From positions 62,001 through 126,000 of the forward strand of contig DUAT01000036.1 in assembly GCA_012960755.1 (NCBI GenBank): a stretch of 64,000 nucleotides of DNA. Reading direction: 5' to 3'. A program made the position numbers and the translations under genes. Each line of letters begins with the position of its first letter. Within the stretch, counting starts at the first letter, position 1. The notes under the pieces were generated by a model, which saw nothing but the letters and a program-made list of their open reading frames with translations, had not been told where the DNA came from and ran no database searches. Below, piece after piece: positions 26,360 to 35,320 of the stretch. Origin of the DNA: Gammaproteobacteria bacterium (GTDB lineage Bacteria > Pseudomonadota > Gammaproteobacteria > Pseudomonadales > Azotimanducaceae_A).

Positions 26360-26382
26360 TTGTCATAGTAGTTATGTGACAA
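26360..26382. promoter_or_regulatory. Candidate operator of the YtrA-type regulator
   Basis: Inverted repeat TTGTCA (26360-26365) / TGACAA (26377-26382) with an 11-base spacer, right before the regulator start. A further GGACAA copy lies at about 26386-26391. Position and symmetry suit autoregulation by a GntR dimer. The assignment is inferred. Confidence 0.4.
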
Positions 26383-26503
26383 TGTGGACAATCTGTTCTG
26401 AATCTGCGACCAACGGAATGTTGATGGTCGGCGCGAGTTACGGGGGGTCGCCCGGGTGATGACGCACAAGTTAAGTCAAGCGCATGCGCGCTCAGCGTCT
26501 AAA

Positions 26504-27427
26504 TCAGGCGATTTTTTCAAGTTGCTCGTCCATGAATTTGTTGATTAACGATGCAATATCATCACTCTGTGATTGCATATGAAGATGATGTGGCCCAGGC
26601 AGGCTGATCAGCTGGAGATTCCTGTCTTTGCCCGTTTCAAGGCGTGCTTCTACCACATCGAGGGTTCGTCGAAGCCAATTGTTTTGCATGTCCGCGACGA
26701 TAAACAGGGTTTCTGCAGTGGTCCTGTCAAGCAGCGCTTCGAGTTGATCAGGGGTTAATTCCAGTGGCCCGGAACCTCGGATGCGCGGATCGGTTCGCCA
26801 GCTGTAACCACCCTCAACAATCTTATGTCCTCGCTCGATCAGGCAGGTGGCAGAGGTTTCATCCTGGCCGGTCGCCTCGCACAATCGATGGGTCATCTGC
26901 TGCAGACTGGTAAATGTCTTCAGACTGGTGCTTTTCTTGAAGGAGGATTGGATTGAACTCTGGAAGTGCGAGAGCGTCTCCCCGGCTTTGTCAGTACCGC
27001 AATACCCGTCAATACAGGCGATTCGCTCCACCCGATCGGGGAATAACCCGGCGATTTGGGATCCGATTTCTGCGCCCATCGAGTGGCCGATAATATTAAA
27101 GGAATCCCAGCCAAGTGCATCGGCAACCGCGAGGACATCCCGGATATCGTTAAGTCCAGAGTAGAGCGAACCCTCCGCACGATGATCAGACCAGCCGTGA
27201 CCTGCAAAATCCATGGCAAATAGTCGCAAACCCAAGAGATGCGGCGCGATCATATCGAAGCTGTTGGCATTATCCAGGTAGCCGTGCAGCCCAATGGTTG
27301 GGGTGCCGTGAACCGGGCCCCAGAATTTGCCTGCAATCCTGATGTATCCCAGATCAATTTCGTGTTGAGAACTCAAATGAAAACCTTGAAGCGATAATTC
27401 CAGGGTCAGGATTATAGAGATGAACAA
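26504..27427 (-). CDS. Alpha/beta hydrolase (SERHL-like)
   Basis: A 307-residue alpha/beta-hydrolase. HGYLDNANSFDMIAP (residues about 48-62) is the HG oxyanion segment. The fold continues with DFAGHGWSDHR, nucleophile Ser in GHSMGAE (about 116-122) and His in LPGPHHLHMQ near residue 282. This arrangement resembles serine-hydrolase-like (SERHL/epoxide-hydrolase-related) proteins. The first 15 residues are hydrophobic (FISIILTLELSLQG), which may be a poor signal or a mis-set start. The next neighbour upstream on this strand is the carotenoid-oxygenase-type gene about 100 bp away, so co-expression is possible. Substrate unknown. Confidence 0.85.
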   Translation of the reverse strand: MFISIILTLELSLQGFHLSSQHEIDLGYIRIAGKFWGPVHGTPTIGLHGYLDNANSFDMIAPHLLGLRLFAMDFAGHGWSDHRAEGSLYSGLNDIRDVLAVADALGWDSFNIIGHSMGAEIGSQIAGLFPDRVERIACIDGYCGTDKAGETLSHFQSSIQSSFKKSTSLKTFTSLQQMTHRLCEATGQDETSATCLIERGHKIVEGGYSWRTDPRIRGSGPLELTPDQLEALLDRTTAETLFIVADMQNNWLRRTLDVVEARLETGKDRNLQLISLPGPHHLHMQSQSDDIASLINKFMDEQLEKIA

Positions 27428-27526
27428 TGGTAAGGTCAGGCGCTGCCAGGGTAGTTGATACCTGTCAATAAGCGCCCTTGATATACCCTAACCCCGGATG
27501 TCAGCCTGGAACCGCTGGCCGCAATC

Positions 27527-28879
27527 TTAGTTCGCCACCGATGCCGGGATCCAGCTACCGTGAAACCCGTTCGGGATTCGAGGCAGATCGATTGACGCAA
27601 CAGGGGTGCTGTCCATCGTTGCGGCATCCATGATCACTAGGCTGCTGCTGTCTGAGCTCGCATCATACACATATGTCATCAGATAGCCGTCATCTTCGCT
27701 GTTGGGATTTTCCGTTGGCACGAACACCGGTTCGCCGCCCACGCGGCCCCGTCCAAACTGTATTTCGCTGCGCTCACCCTTTTCCCTGTCATATTTCAGG
27801 ATGGCACCCGAGGCACTCATCGGGTCGTCAGAGTTGCCTGGTTCAGACATGCCCATCATGTATCCATAGCGATGCTTCAAGCCGACCACGCTGTCGGCAA
27901 CTCGCGGAAACTCGGCAGCCATATCATCAATCTGCTCTTCGGAAACCTTGCCAGTCACGGTGTCGATCGTCCATCGCCAGAGTTCCGGTGATGGAAAGTC
28001 CATCGAAGACTCTCGCCACATGTGGCTGAAGCGGGCAACATCCAGCACGATGGTGTCCCCTTCCTCATACGAATTCATCGGGTGGAAGACATAACACGGA
28101 TTGATGTCGTACCAGGTTACCTGCGCATCCGTGCCATCGCGCGGCATTACCCCAAGACGCGCGGGATAGTTATCATCCCAGCGAATCGGCATATCACCAC
28201 TCATCGCCAGTTCCATGTTAAAGACCGCAGGAAGATCCATGAAGATGACGTGGTTCCGAGTGATGTTGAAGTCGTGCATCATCGTCGGTCCGCCAACTGT
28301 TATGTTCTCTGTCTGCACCAGATCGCCAGCTGCAGAGACTCGCAAATAGCGTAGGTAAGGTTCTAGCGCTGAGTAACCAAATGCGAGCAACTCACCGGTA
28401 ACGGGACAAATTTTCGGATGTGCGGTAAACGAGCCTTTGAGTACGCCACCAAAATCGGTGGAACCCACAGTGCCCAGATCGCCGTCAACCACGTACGGAA
28501 AGTGACCTTCTTCAAGTGCGAGTATCTTACCAGCATGACCGATCACGTGTGTGTTCGCCTTCGAAGACTTCATGTCCATCATGACTGAAGGGTCAAGAAT
28601 GTCCACAGAAGGGTTTGCTATAAACGGGGTCTGCACATAACGGTTGCGATACCACTCTGCCCTGCCCTCAAGCAACCGCACGCCGTGAATCATGCCATCA
28701 CCGAAGAAAGGATGAGCACTGGTGCCACTGAGCGGGTTGGCACCGGTGCGAACATAACGACCATCGAGTTCACTGGGAATCGATCCGTTAACCTTGAGTT
28801 CAGTGATTGTCTGCTCTTCGACCACCGGTCGACCGTTGCCACGTAGGTGTACTGGCGTGCTGTCTAGAACGGCTGCCAT
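27527..28879 (-). CDS. Carotenoid oxygenase family protein
   Basis: A 450-residue iron-dependent dioxygenase of the carotenoid cleavage/lignostilbene dioxygenase family, a seven-bladed propeller with Fe(II) held by four His. All four are visible: SFTAHPKICP, MMHDFNITRNH, CYVFHPMNSYEEGD and PNGFHGSW near the C-terminus. The entry phrase ELDGRYVRTGANP is also family-typical. Such enzymes split a C=C bond of carotenoids, apocarotenoids or stilbenes. ATG at 28879 has AGGAG 7 bases upstream; an earlier in-frame start at 28915 lacks one. Substrate unknown; the feruloyl-CoA-ligase-like gene at the window start would fit aromatic catabolism, but it is far away. Confidence 0.93.
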   Translation of the reverse strand: MAAVLDSTPVHLRGNGRPVVEEQTITELKVNGSIPSELDGRYVRTGANPLSGTSAHPFFGDGMIHGVRLLEGRAEWYRNRYVQTPFIANPSVDILDPSVMMDMKSSKANTHVIGHAGKILALEEGHFPYVVDGDLGTVGSTDFGGVLKGSFTAHPKICPVTGELLAFGYSALEPYLRYLRVSAAGDLVQTENITVGGPTMMHDFNITRNHVIFMDLPAVFNMELAMSGDMPIRWDDNYPARLGVMPRDGTDAQVTWYDINPCYVFHPMNSYEEGDTIVLDVARFSHMWRESSMDFPSPELWRWTIDTVTGKVSEEQIDDMAAEFPRVADSVVGLKHRYGYMMGMSEPGNSDDPMSASGAILKYDREKGERSEIQFGRGRVGGEPVFVPTENPNSEDDGYLMTYVYDASSDSSSLVIMDAATMDSTPVASIDLPRIPNGFHGSWIPASVAN

Positions 28880-28920
28880 TGTGATTCTCCTGTTTTGTGC
28901 ATTAAGAATCACCATGGTAC

Positions 28921-29418
28921 CTAATGATGATGCGCCTCGCCATCAATGCCGTGAGAGTGGCCATGCGCCAGTTCATCCGGTGTTGCCGCCCTGACCTGAT
29001 CGATATCGATCTCAAAGGTGAGTGTTTTGCCTGCGAATGGATGATTTGTGTCTACATCCAGATTAAATTTACCGACTTTCACAATGACGACATCCCTGGC
29101 ACCATTTTCAGTATTTACCTGGACATTCATACCGATCCTGTAACGTTTGGATTTTTTCAGCAGGTGTTTTATGGGTATTCTCTGAATCGAGCCTTTTTTG
29201 CGTAACCCATACGCCCGCTCCGGTGGCAAGGTGACCGAAACATGGTCTCCTTCCCACTTTCCCTGCAAGGCTGTCTCCAGACCCGTCATGATATTGCGGT
29301 GACCGTGTAGATAGACCATCGGTGCATCAGAACTGCCCTTCTCAATCACTTCACCGTCAGCGTCAGCGTCAAACAATGTGTAGTGGAAGGAGGCAACGGT
29401 GTTTTTTTCAATTTGCAC
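28921..29418 (-). CDS. SlyD-like FKBP-type peptidyl-prolyl isomerase
   Basis: A 165-residue cytoplasmic PPIase/metallochaperone-like protein. The split FKBP domain begins NTVASFHYTLFDADGE-like and has the substrate-pocket pieces VYLHGHRNIMTGLETALQG (residues about 35-53) and PPERAYGLRKKG. The insert-in-flap domain and a returning strand with NHPFAGKTLTFEIDI follow. The end is short and His-rich (HGHSHGIDGEAHHH), as in metal-binding SlyD tails. It probably folds proteins and may bind nickel, zinc or iron. It is followed by the iron-dependent carotenoid oxygenase gene 41 bp downstream on the same strand, so metal supply to that enzyme is a possible link (inference). Confidence 0.9.
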   Translation of the reverse strand: MQIEKNTVASFHYTLFDADADGEVIEKGSSDAPMVYLHGHRNIMTGLETALQGKWEGDHVSVTLPPERAYGLRKKGSIQRIPIKHLLKKSKRYRIGMNVQVNTENGARDVVIVKVGKFNLDVDTNHPFAGKTLTFEIDIDQVRAATPDELAHGHSHGIDGEAHHH

Positions 29419-29522
29419 GTCAGTATCGCCACGCCTGATTGGATTTTGACCGAAGCATAGCTGCGCGAACGGTCGCAGTCACTCTAAATCAACATTTGGC
29501 TGTTACTCCGAACCAGAATGGG

Positions 29523-29921
29523 TCAAAAGCGCCGCGGCGCGACCCAGAACCAACTGCCGACAACCATCACACCAAACACCGTGTAAAAAAATGCGAACAC
29601 CCACCAGGGTGCTTGAAAATACAAAATCGAATCCATCCAATGTGACACGAATGAACCAGCGTAGACACTATCCCCTGCCCTTGAACGAAGTGACATTTCG
29701 AGGGTCGTGAGCGGGCAGATCATACCAAACCAGGATTGAGCGACAACCACACTAATCGCGACAAGATGCACTACTCTGAACCAGCGATTTCGTACCCAGT
29801 ACCAGGACAACACTTTGCCCGTGAATATCATAACAAGTCCCGCTACGACAAAAACGACAAAAAGCAAATGAACCAGCAGGATTGCATCAGCAGCCAACAG
29901 AAATAGTGTGGATGATTCCAT
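29523..29921 (-). CDS. DUF2784 family membrane protein
   Basis: A 132-residue inner-membrane protein with about four hydrophobic segments. The sequence LLVHLLFVVFVVAGLVMI near residue 17, RWFRVVHLVAISVVVAQSW (about 46-64) and GMICPLTTLE match the conserved core of DUF2784. The function of the family is unknown. It stands alone between the SlyD-like gene (about 100 bp) and a 150 bp intergenic stretch with no recognisable structure. Confidence 0.88.
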   Translation of the reverse strand: MESSTLFLLAADAILLVHLLFVVFVVAGLVMIFTGKVLSWYWVRNRWFRVVHLVAISVVVAQSWFGMICPLTTLEMSLRSRAGDSVYAGSFVSHWMDSILYFQAPWWVFAFFYTVFGVMVVGSWFWVAPRRF

Positions 29922-30073
29922 TCATAGCCTAAATTTCGAACATTAAAATGGGAACTACATTACCAACAAAGGTACGACATCTTCGTTGGTTGCATTACTC
30001 CAATTGCAGCGAAATCATCAACATCTACCAGATACGCAGATGGAAGATTGTTTGGACGGCTAACAATGCTCCG

Positions 30074-30775
30074 CTACCACGGGATCAACTCCGTATAGGT
30101 AAAATGACACTGATCGAAAAATTCACTGTCAGAGTCGTTCCTCAACCTGATGCCTTCAACATGTGCGTAGTCTGTATCCTTTTGAAACCTGGATAAAGTA
30201 AAAGAGATTTCTCTGGGACCAATTTCGAAGTATACGGTGTCGTCAGACTGACGCCATTTCCCTGACCTGGTCGTTGTGCTCGTCTTGTCGGTCTGCTCAT
30301 CCCAAAGGTTTAGTTTGAGCGCAAAGGTCAGATCTGTGTCCAACGCTAAAGTCGCGTCGGATGATGGACAAACACCGAACAACTCCTTTCCAAGGATTGA
30401 TATCACACGTTTTCGCCCAGGCACGTAGGGTGATAAATAAACGCCTACATTGATACTGGTGTAGAAATGATTACCTCGTGATACCGGTTCCAGGTCAACT
30501 TCATAGCCCAGTGTTGAAATAAAATCGCGGAGCTGTTCTACCTGGGCCAACTCACTATGCATGGGTGAGTACACAATCATCGGTGTGATAATCCCTTCGG
30601 GTACAGGCAGTGAATTCAGGAGTGTTACATAACCTTCACTATCGAGAGACGCCTGCAAATACGTGATCGTTTCCTGAGTCAATCCTTCAGTAAAAAGATG
30701 TACCTTGGTGGTGGTGCAGGAGGTGATACTGGTCGTTGCAACGCATAATAATCCAGCCAGGATCAGCTTGTTCAT
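30074..30775 (-). CDS. Putative lipoprotein of unknown function
   Basis: A 233-residue protein with a lipoprotein signal (MNKLILAGLLCVATTSITSC; lipobox ITSC, Cys about 20), so likely lipidated and sorted to the inner or outer membrane. The mature part starts TTTKVHLFTEGL and has alternating strand/helix segments such as EQLRDFISTLGYEVDL and FYTSINVGVYLSPYVPG. No family is recognised. An in-frame GTG at 30781 is an alternative start two codons upstream of the ATG. It lies downstream of the HpaI-type aldolase gene on the same strand (44 bp) but is functionally unlike it. Confidence 0.72.
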   Translation of the reverse strand: MNKLILAGLLCVATTSITSCTTTKVHLFTEGLTQETITYLQASLDSEGYVTLLNSLPVPEGIITPMIVYSPMHSELAQVEQLRDFISTLGYEVDLEPVSRGNHFYTSINVGVYLSPYVPGRKRVISILGKELFGVCPSSDATLALDTDLTFALKLNLWDEQTDKTSTTTRSGKWRQSDDTVYFEIGPREISFTLSRFQKDTDYAHVEGIRLRNDSDSEFFDQCHFTYTELIPW

Positions 30776-30819
30776 CAGCACACAGGCAGGATTGGCTGCC
30801 GGATATCGTTCTCCAAGGG

Positions 30820-31638
30820 TTATGCAACATCCACCGTGTTTTTCGTTGCGGCTTCTATCTCACCGGCATTCTTTCGCAGTTCATTAAATTCATTCTGCAA
30901 TGCCCTTTGAAGAATATTGGAGTCCATGGCATGCAGAACAAACCTTGCACCGAGTTCCATGGCCACTGTGGAGGTTTCAATAGTCTGTTGGTGCACCATG
31001 ACGGCTACGCCGACGGCCTCGCACTTTTTGATGATATCGCCAACAACTTCGATATAGCGTGGGTTCGAATAATCATCGGGAATACCCAGGGATGTGGACA
31101 TGTCGTTAGGCCCGACGAAGACGCCGTCGATACCGCCAACGGCGAGGATGTTTTCAAGGTTTTCATAGCCCGGCACTGATTCAATACCGATAATCACGAA
31201 GGAGTGTTTGTGTCTTGCTTCAAGATATTTTCGCGACTCCTCGCTGGGGAGTTCATTGTCACGAACCGCCTTCTTTAGATATTCGCCTTTTAAGGGGTGC
31301 CATTTCGCTGTGGCGACGACGGCTTGTACTTCTTCTACCGTTTCACAGTAAGGCACCAAGATGCCGGACGCGCCTGCATCCAGCGCCATGGCCACCCATT
31401 CCGCCTTGGGCACGGGAACCCGCACGACCGGTGCAACACCCGCTTGTCTTAGCATGGTGCAGAGTTGCTGAATTTCTGCGCGATCCCGCGAGCCATGCTC
31501 GGTATCAATAATGGCGTAATCTGCTGTGCTTCCCTTCAATACATTCGCGAAGCGGGTTGATGCCATGGCAGAGAGCATAAATCCGTATACCCGACCGCCT
31601 TCTTTCAATGTCTGTTTCAGTGTAAATCCATCCATCAC
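30820..31638 (-). CDS. HpcH/HpaI-family class II aldolase
   Basis: A 272-residue metal-dependent aldolase with a TIM barrel, cleaving 2-keto-3-deoxy or 4-hydroxy-2-oxo acids to pyruvate and an aldehyde. Family landmarks are ADYAIIDTEHGSRDRAEI (residues about 39-56, base His in DTEHG), VRVP, LDAGASGILVPYCETVEE (about 87-104), metal-binding Glu in IGIESVPGYENLENI and Asp in VGPNDMSTSLG. Start is GTG 31638 or ATG 31635, which changes one residue. It is divergent from a D-2-hydroxyacid dehydrogenase gene, a pairing that would let the cell make and reduce 2-oxo acids. Confidence 0.92.
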   Translation of the reverse strand: MMDGFTLKQTLKEGGRVYGFMLSAMASTRFANVLKGSTADYAIIDTEHGSRDRAEIQQLCTMLRQAGVAPVVRVPVPKAEWVAMALDAGASGILVPYCETVEEVQAVVATAKWHPLKGEYLKKAVRDNELPSEESRKYLEARHKHSFVIIGIESVPGYENLENILAVGGIDGVFVGPNDMSTSLGIPDDYSNPRYIEVVGDIIKKCEAVGVAVMVHQQTIETSTVAMELGARFVLHAMDSNILQRALQNEFNELRKNAGEIEAATKNTVDVA

Positions 31639-31790
31639 TGCTGCCCCTATTGACTATTTACGACCCATACTAACAGACACACCGTACAAAAAGTGACAGC
31701 CAGCCCGAGAGAAGATATTCTCGAATGCATAACTTTAATCAACTTCAAACAATTCAAAACCATTTAAAACAAACAGAAAAAGAGGAAATT

Positions 31791-32804
31791 ATGTCGACGT
31801 GTTTACTGTGGCCCATCACCCGCTGGGCAGATAACCATGAGTTCGAACTGGAAGCAGCCGGTTCTGATGTTGAGTGTATATTCTGCGCCGGACCGGAAAG
31901 TGTCACGGATGAACAGTGGGCCAGGGCAGATGGCCTGATCAGTATTCCGGATCCACTAGAGGGGGATGATGTTCAAAAACTGGAAAAATGCCGCATCATT
32001 GTGACGCCAAAGGTGGGTTTCGATAATTTCGATTTGGGAAAATGGGGTGAACTCGGTATTCCCCTCTGTAATGTCCCGGATTATGGTACCCAGGACGTTG
32101 CCGACCATGCCATGGGATTGCTGCTGTCACTGATGAAAGGTATCAGTCGCTATGATCATCAACTGCGAACCGATCCTGTAAAAGGCTGGCGAGCCATGGA
32201 TCATCCCCTGGCTCTAAGATTGTCCCATGCAAAAATCGGCATCGTCGGCCTCGGACGAATAGGCACAGCCATGACGCTTCGCTGTAAGGCTTTTGGGATG
32301 GATGTCACCTTTTATGATCCCTACAAGTCCAACGGTTCTGAACTTGCGCTTGGCATCAAGCGAGTTGAGACACTGGAAGCCCTGTTTGCAGAATCAGACA
32401 TTATTACCATGCATGTGCCACTTTCAGAAGAAACCCGTGACCTCATCAACGCTGATGTGCTGTCCCATGCAAAACCGGGTCTGGTGTTAATTAATGCAGC
32501 GCGGGGAGAAGTGGTCGATATTGACGCGCTTCATGACAGCATTAAATCCGGCCAAGTCGCAGGTGCGGGGCTGGATGTGTTGCCTGAAGAACCCTGCAAT
32601 ATGGAGCGGCCGTTACTCAAGGCATGGAACAGTGATGAAGAGTGGATCAGGGATCGCGTGCTGATTACGCCCCACTCCGCGTTTTACACACCACAGAGTG
32701 TTTACGATATGAGGGTGAAGGGGATCCATGTGGCGAAGAAGTACCTGGCGACAGGTCGACTCGAAAACTGTGTCAACGAAGAGTTTTTAACAAGCAGACG
32801 ATAA
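31791..32804 (+). CDS. D-2-hydroxyacid dehydrogenase
   Basis: A 337-residue NAD-dependent D-isomer-specific 2-hydroxyacid dehydrogenase. The nucleotide-binding motif GIVGLGRIGTAM is at residues about 145-156. The catalytic Arg lies in NAARGEVVD, the Glu in LDVLPEEP and the His in ITPHSAFYT, so the catalytic triad is intact. It reduces a 2-oxo acid (glyoxylate, hydroxypyruvate or similar) or the reverse. ATG at 31791 has AGAGGAAA 5-6 bases upstream; a start at 31725 would add 22 polar residues with no ribosome-binding site. It is followed by a strong bidirectional terminator. Confidence 0.92.
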   Translation: MSTCLLWPITRWADNHEFELEAAGSDVECIFCAGPESVTDEQWARADGLISIPDPLEGDDVQKLEKCRIIVTPKVGFDNFDLGKWGELGIPLCNVPDYGTQDVADHAMGLLLSLMKGISRYDHQLRTDPVKGWRAMDHPLALRLSHAKIGIVGLGRIGTAMTLRCKAFGMDVTFYDPYKSNGSELALGIKRVETLEALFAESDIITMHVPLSEETRDLINADVLSHAKPGLVLINAARGEVVDIDALHDSIKSGQVAGAGLDVLPEEPCNMERPLLKAWNSDEEWIRDRVLITPHSAFYTPQSVYDMRVKGIHVAKKYLATGRLENCVNEEFLTSRR

Positions 32805-32835
32805 AACGCGGCGATAAAACGTGAGTCGAACAGTC

Positions 32836-32874
32836 AAAAAAAAAGGAGCTATACCTGATAGCTCCTTCTCTTTT
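32836..32874. terminator. Bidirectional rho-independent terminator
   Basis: A perfect 10-bp stem (AAGGAGCTAT / ATAGCTCCTT, 32843-32852 and 32858-32867) with a 5-base loop. It is flanked by a run of A on the left and TCTCTTTT on the right, so it can terminate transcripts from both the plus-strand hydroxyacid dehydrogenase and the minus-strand acyl-CoA dehydrogenase. Confidence 0.85.
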
Positions 32875-32897
32875 CAACCTGTCTTACAACCGAGCGT

Positions 32898-34145
32898 TTA
32901 CCACAAACCGTACTTTTGGACTTCCGCACGGCCAACCACCATATGATGTACCTCATCAGGGCCATCTGCCAGTCGCAGTGTACGCTGTCCGGTGTACATC
33001 GCGGCCAGTGGAGTCCACTTGGAGACACCGGTGGCACCATGCATCTGGATCGCCTGGTCAATAATGGCGCAAACTCTCTCAGGTACCATCGCCTTAACCG
33101 CACTGACATAGGTTCGTGCTTCTTTATTACCCAGGACATCCATCGCTTTCGCTGCGCGCAATACCATTAAGCGCATGGCGTCGATATCGATACGCGCTCT
33201 GGAAATCACTTCAACGTTTTTACCCAGTCGAACAATAGGCTTACCGAAGGCTTCCCTGGTCGCGGCACGCTTGACCATCAATTCCAATGCTCTTTCAGCC
33301 TGACCAATGGAACGCATACAGTGATGTATTCGGCCAGGACCGAGACGAACCTGGGAGATTTCAAAACCCCGTCCTTCACCCAGCAGGATGTTTTCTTTGG
33401 GTACCCGAACATTGTCGAACTTAATATGCATATGGCCGTGTGGCGCGTCATCATTGCCAAATACATGCATGGGGCCGAGAATTTTTACTCCGGGTGTGTC
33501 TATGGGCACCAGTATTTGAGACTGCTGCCGACTCGGTGGTGCATCAGGGCTGGTTTTCACCATGGTAATCATAATTTTACAGCGCGGATCACCGGCGCCT
33601 GAGATGTAGTACTTCTCACCGTTAATTACCCACTCGTCACCATCAAGCACAGCCTGAGTACTGATATTCTTCGCATCAGAAGACGCCATGTTGGGTTCGG
33701 TCATTGCAAAGGCAGATCGAATCTCACCGTTCAACAGCGGCGTCAACCATTTTTCCTTCTGTTCCGGCGTGCCGACCCGCTCGAGTACTTCCATATTGCC
33801 CGTATCGGGCGCGCTACAATTCAACGTTTCCGAGGACAACGGATGGCGCCCCAGTTCAGCCGCAATATAGGCGTAGTCCAGGTTTTTCAACCCTTCGCCA
33901 GTTTCCGCGTCAGGCAGGAAAAAGTTCCACAGTCCTGATGCCTTAGCCTTGCTCTTAGCGCCATCCAACAACTCGAGTTGCCTCGGGTGCCAGGTCCAGC
34001 GATCTTCCTTTTCTTCATCAAGGGCATAAAACTCCTCGACAATAGGCGCTACATTCTCATCAATATGTTTCACAACCGCATCAAACAGTGGTTGTACTTC
34101 TTTCGACATGACCAGGTTGTTCAGGTCAGCTAGCAGATCTGGCAT
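32898..34145 (-). CDS. Acyl-CoA dehydrogenase (ACAD10/11-like)
   Basis: A 415-residue FAD-dependent acyl-CoA dehydrogenase introducing a 2,3-double bond into an acyl-CoA. The FAD/substrate segment AMTEPNMASSDAKNISTQA is at residues about 154-172. LGPGRIHHCMRSIGQAERAL, AIQMHGATGVSKWTPLA and RTLRLADGPDEVHHMVVGR (C-terminal active region) follow. The ADGPDEVH end and the N-terminal half resemble the ACAD10/11 group that handles 4-hydroxy- or long/branched acyl-CoAs. Partners of that group are APH-like kinases such as the one at 41.5 kb. Divergent from the hydratase-2 gene. Confidence 0.92.
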   Translation of the reverse strand: MPDLLADLNNLVMSKEVQPLFDAVVKHIDENVAPIVEEFYALDEEKEDRWTWHPRQLELLDGAKSKAKASGLWNFFLPDAETGEGLKNLDYAYIAAELGRHPLSSETLNCSAPDTGNMEVLERVGTPEQKEKWLTPLLNGEIRSAFAMTEPNMASSDAKNISTQAVLDGDEWVINGEKYYISGAGDPRCKIMITMVKTSPDAPPSRQQSQILVPIDTPGVKILGPMHVFGNDDAPHGHMHIKFDNVRVPKENILLGEGRGFEISQVRLGPGRIHHCMRSIGQAERALELMVKRAATREAFGKPIVRLGKNVEVISRARIDIDAMRLMVLRAAKAMDVLGNKEARTYVSAVKAMVPERVCAIIDQAIQMHGATGVSKWTPLAAMYTGQRTLRLADGPDEVHHMVVGRAEVQKYGLW

Positions 34146-34384
34146 CGTTATTCTCCCTTCTCGATTTCGTGGATTGCTTTCAACTACTCACAGTGCCGAT
34201 AATCCATTTAATCGCCGCTCTGTGTCAACTGTTTGCACCTTACCCTTGCTCCCATTGATGATGTTGCCATGCGTTCGTTTATATTGTGTTTGCTGCACAG
34301 CGGAAGAACGTATTTGACTTCCAGCTCGCGAGAATACCATTATCAATATTCACTCACGGCACTCGACCAGGGATTGACCAGAAA

Positions 34385-35257
34385 ATGGCTAACTATGACG
34401 CACAAGCAGCACTTCCGAACGGAAAACCCGGTCCATGGGGCGACCCTGTACCCATCAGCTATGAAAAACGAGATGTGCTGCTCTACGCCGTCGGTATAGG
34501 AATCAGGGAACTCGCTTTCTGCTACGAGGGGCACCCTGACTTCAGTGTTTTTCCGACATTTCCAATCAGGTGGGGCGGCGCCGGTGCTCCTATTGATCTG
34601 AATGCGATTCCTTCCTCACCCGGGCCTTTAAATATTGACGCAGAACGATACCTTGAGATGCTCAAGCCGCTACCGATTGAAGGTGAGGTAATGATTCGAT
34701 CCCGATTGATCGGTGCTCACCCCAGGGGCCGTGGCAATGGATTCGTTGAATCCGAGAGTACGGTGACAGATGCCGATGGTGATGTTTGCATCAAAATGGT
34801 AAACGGCTCCTTTAGACGCGGCGTCAAGGAACTCGGGGATATCGAACCCTTTGAGGGATCAGGGCAAACCTTCTCAGAGAAAATTGCGGTCCCGGACCGG
34901 GAGCCCGATGTCACCACGAGCGTGCTGATCCCTGACAACCAGGCACATATTTATCGATTATCCGGGGACTATAATCCATTGCATATTGACCCCGAGTCAG
35001 CCAGGTTCGGCGGCTTCGACGAACCCATTCTGCATGGCCTGTGTACATTTGGTCACTGCGGGCAGCTACTGCTTAACAGTTTTTGCGGTTCAGACGCCCG
35101 GAAGTTCAGGAAAATAAAGGTCCGCTTTTCAGCACCGGTTTTCCTCAACGACACCCTGGAAATCCGTGCCTGGAATGATGGACCTGGGCGAGTGCTGTTT
35201 GAAGCAAAAGTGGCAGATAAGGTCGTTGTGTCCAATGCCTATTTTGAGTTTGAATGA
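34385..35257 (+). CDS. MFE2-type (R)-specific enoyl-CoA hydratase 2 (double hot-dog MaoC protein)
   Basis: A 290-residue two-domain hot-dog hydratase, like the hydratase-2 part of peroxisomal multifunctional enzyme 2. The N-terminal half holds the family's opening PISYEKRDVLLYAVGIG and FPTFPIRWGG. The C-terminal half has the complete hydratase-2 motif YRLSGDYNPLHIDPESARF (residues about 192-210) with catalytic Asp and His, followed by ILHGLCTFG. It hydrates a trans-2-enoyl-CoA to the (R)-3-hydroxyacyl-CoA. I chose ATG at 34385 (MANYDAQAALPNG); an in-frame start at 34286 would add 33 residues without homology. It is divergent from the acyl-CoA dehydrogenase, whose product it could take. Confidence 0.9.
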   Translation: MANYDAQAALPNGKPGPWGDPVPISYEKRDVLLYAVGIGIRELAFCYEGHPDFSVFPTFPIRWGGAGAPIDLNAIPSSPGPLNIDAERYLEMLKPLPIEGEVMIRSRLIGAHPRGRGNGFVESESTVTDADGDVCIKMVNGSFRRGVKELGDIEPFEGSGQTFSEKIAVPDREPDVTTSVLIPDNQAHIYRLSGDYNPLHIDPESARFGGFDEPILHGLCTFGHCGQLLLNSFCGSDARKFRKIKVRFSAPVFLNDTLEIRAWNDGPGRVLFEAKVADKVVVSNAYFEFE

Positions 35258-35260
35258 TTA

Positions 35261-35320
35261 CTATTCAACCGGTGCAGGTGCTATTTAGCCGGCGCAGGTG
35301 CTATATTGGCGGTGCAGGTA
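35261..35320. repeat. Three tandem copies of a 20-bp repeat
   Basis: Three consecutive 20-bp units at 35261-35280, 35281-35300 and 35301-35320, each of the form CTATT/A...GGYGCAGGTR. The third unit is the 3' end of the TPP-enzyme gene, and the first two are non-coding copies directly after its stop. The array fills the gap to the convergent hydratase gene. Confidence 0.75.
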
